Source: SZUA-359 sp039809125
GTDB lineage: Bacteria > Patescibacteriota > Saccharimonadia > Saccharimonadales > Saccharimonadaceae
NCBI GenBank assembly: GCA_039809125.1
Contig: JBDHUM010000017.1
Coordinates: 1 to 21,980 of the forward strand
Reading direction: 5' to 3'
DNA: 21,980 nt
A model generated the notes under the pieces. That model had not been told where the DNA came from and searched no databases. It saw only the letters and a program-made list of their open reading frames with translations. Below, piece after piece: positions 21,633 to 21,980 of this stretch. The position numbers and the translations under genes were made by a program. How positions within the stretch are numbered: position 1 is the first letter of the stretch; every line of letters begins with the position of its first letter.

Positions 21633-21657
21633 CTGAAGGTTTTCACAGAGATACAAT
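21629..21657 (+). promoter_or_regulatory. Sigma-70 promoter for the surface protein gene
   Basis: TTGACT (21629-21634), 17 nt spacer, TACAAT (21652-21657). The TGA stop of truB (21630-21632) lies inside the -35. The ATG at 21673 is 15 nt downstream, so a leader of about 8 nt without a Shine-Dalgarno is predicted. Confidence 0.6.
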
Positions 21658-21672
21658 AAGCTCTAACGTATT

Positions 21673-21980
21673 ATGATCAAAACAAAGATGACAGTTCTAA
21701 TATTTGGGGTAGGGGCGTTACTATCTATTTGTACGGCCCTTTCTCCCAGCTTCACTGAGTCTGCCTCAGCTGCCCAGATATCCAGAGTTGTCACTAACAC
21801 CAATGACAGCGGTGCTGGTAGTCTTCGTCAGGCTATCATAGATGCCAATACTAACCCAACTACGTCTGCTGCGCCACATCAGATTACCTTTAACATTCCT
21901 GGTGCAGGGGTGCAAACTATTGCCCCCACTTCTGTGTTTCCTAACATTACTCAACCAGTTGTCATAGATGGAACGACCCA
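21673..21980 (+). CDS. Secreted beta-helix-type surface protein, 5' fragment
   Basis: The first 102 codons of a gene that runs off the window. The product begins with a Sec signal peptide: basic start (MIKTKM), a hydrophobic core (TVLIFGVGALLSICTAL) and an Ala-x-Ala cleavage region ending about A33-A34. The mature part opens with VVTNTNDSGAGSLRQAIIDAN, then ITFNIPGAGVQTI and PVVIDGT, the standard opening of proteins with right-handed parallel beta-helix or polymorphic-type repeats on bacterial surfaces (the N-terminal V-T-N-x-x-D-S-G-x-G-S-L-R-Q-A-I pattern). It is likely a secreted or wall-anchored adhesin or similar, but the anchor and repeats are beyond the window. Start chosen by the signal peptide and a TTGACT-17-TACAAT promoter. 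Cys20 in the signal core does not sit in a lipobox. Confidence 0.85.
   Translation, partial: MIKTKMTVLIFGVGALLSICTALSPSFTESASAAQISRVVTNTNDSGAGSLRQAIIDANTNPTTSAAPHQITFNIPGAGVQTIAPTSVFPNITQPVVIDGTT

Noticed and set aside
1..21980. Alternative genetic code (TGA as glycine or tryptophan), known in some Patescibacteria
   Set aside because: TGA ends the PHP gene, dnaG and truB at the expected protein ends and no in-frame TGA occurs inside conserved genes.

Overview
The window looks like a chromosomal segment of a Patescibacteria/CPR bacterium, most likely Candidatus Saccharibacteria (TM7). This is inferred from the mix of compact housekeeping genes with lineage-restricted unknown proteins, very short intergenic spaces, a lysine/alanine-tailed S20, a DnaG without zinc ligands, and promoters placed directly on start codons. 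TAA, TAG and TGA all end real genes and none occurs inside them, so the standard bacterial code applies. I see no rRNA, tRNA, CRISPR array or insertion sequence.

Layout. 1-2743 (+): an unrecognised gene probably cut by the window edge, a PHP-domain phosphoesterase, oligoribonuclease (orn) and a MmcQ/YjbR-like protein. 2744-3388 (-): a single-pass membrane protein. 3477-6189 (+): the dnaG-rpoD pair, translationally coupled. 6228-6584 (+): a lone type IV pilin-like protein. 6599-7087 (-) and 7127-7699 (+): two divergent P-loop kinase-like genes sharing a 39 bp promoter region. 7795-12882 (+): an unknown protein with a possible HTH, polA, and another unknown. 12895-14743 (+): NUDIX hydrolase and an AvtA-like aminotransferase. 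14789-17225 (+): a PD-(D/E)XK nuclease-like protein, a membrane-anchored unknown, and mutM. 17324-18268 (+) holA, convergent with rpsT at 18278-18682 (-). 18849-21632 (+): a degenerate DHH-family protein with a long proline-rich tail, then truB. 21673 to the end: the start of a secreted beta-helix-type surface protein. No stretch over 300 bases lacks a gene.

Together the genes cover replication and repair (dnaG, polA, holA, mutM), transcription (rpoD), RNA turnover (orn, PHP, DHH relative), translation (rpsT, truB) and cell surface (pilin, membrane proteins, beta-helix protein).

The most unusual global signal is regulatory. About 13 genes have a -10 hexamer (often an extended TGN form; the octamer GCTATACT recurs five times) ending only 6-9 nt before the start codon, with no Shine-Dalgarno. 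That is the geometry expected of leaderless mRNAs. Genes inside operons (rpoD, mutM) and a few leadered genes (rpsT, the DHH gene, the gene at 7795) instead carry Shine-Dalgarno sequences. The second main signal is a set of altered housekeeping proteins: a DnaG lacking all four zinc ligands, a PolA with a GC-rich in-frame insert and an HDS motif C, and a DHH phosphoesterase relative that has lost its DHH triad.
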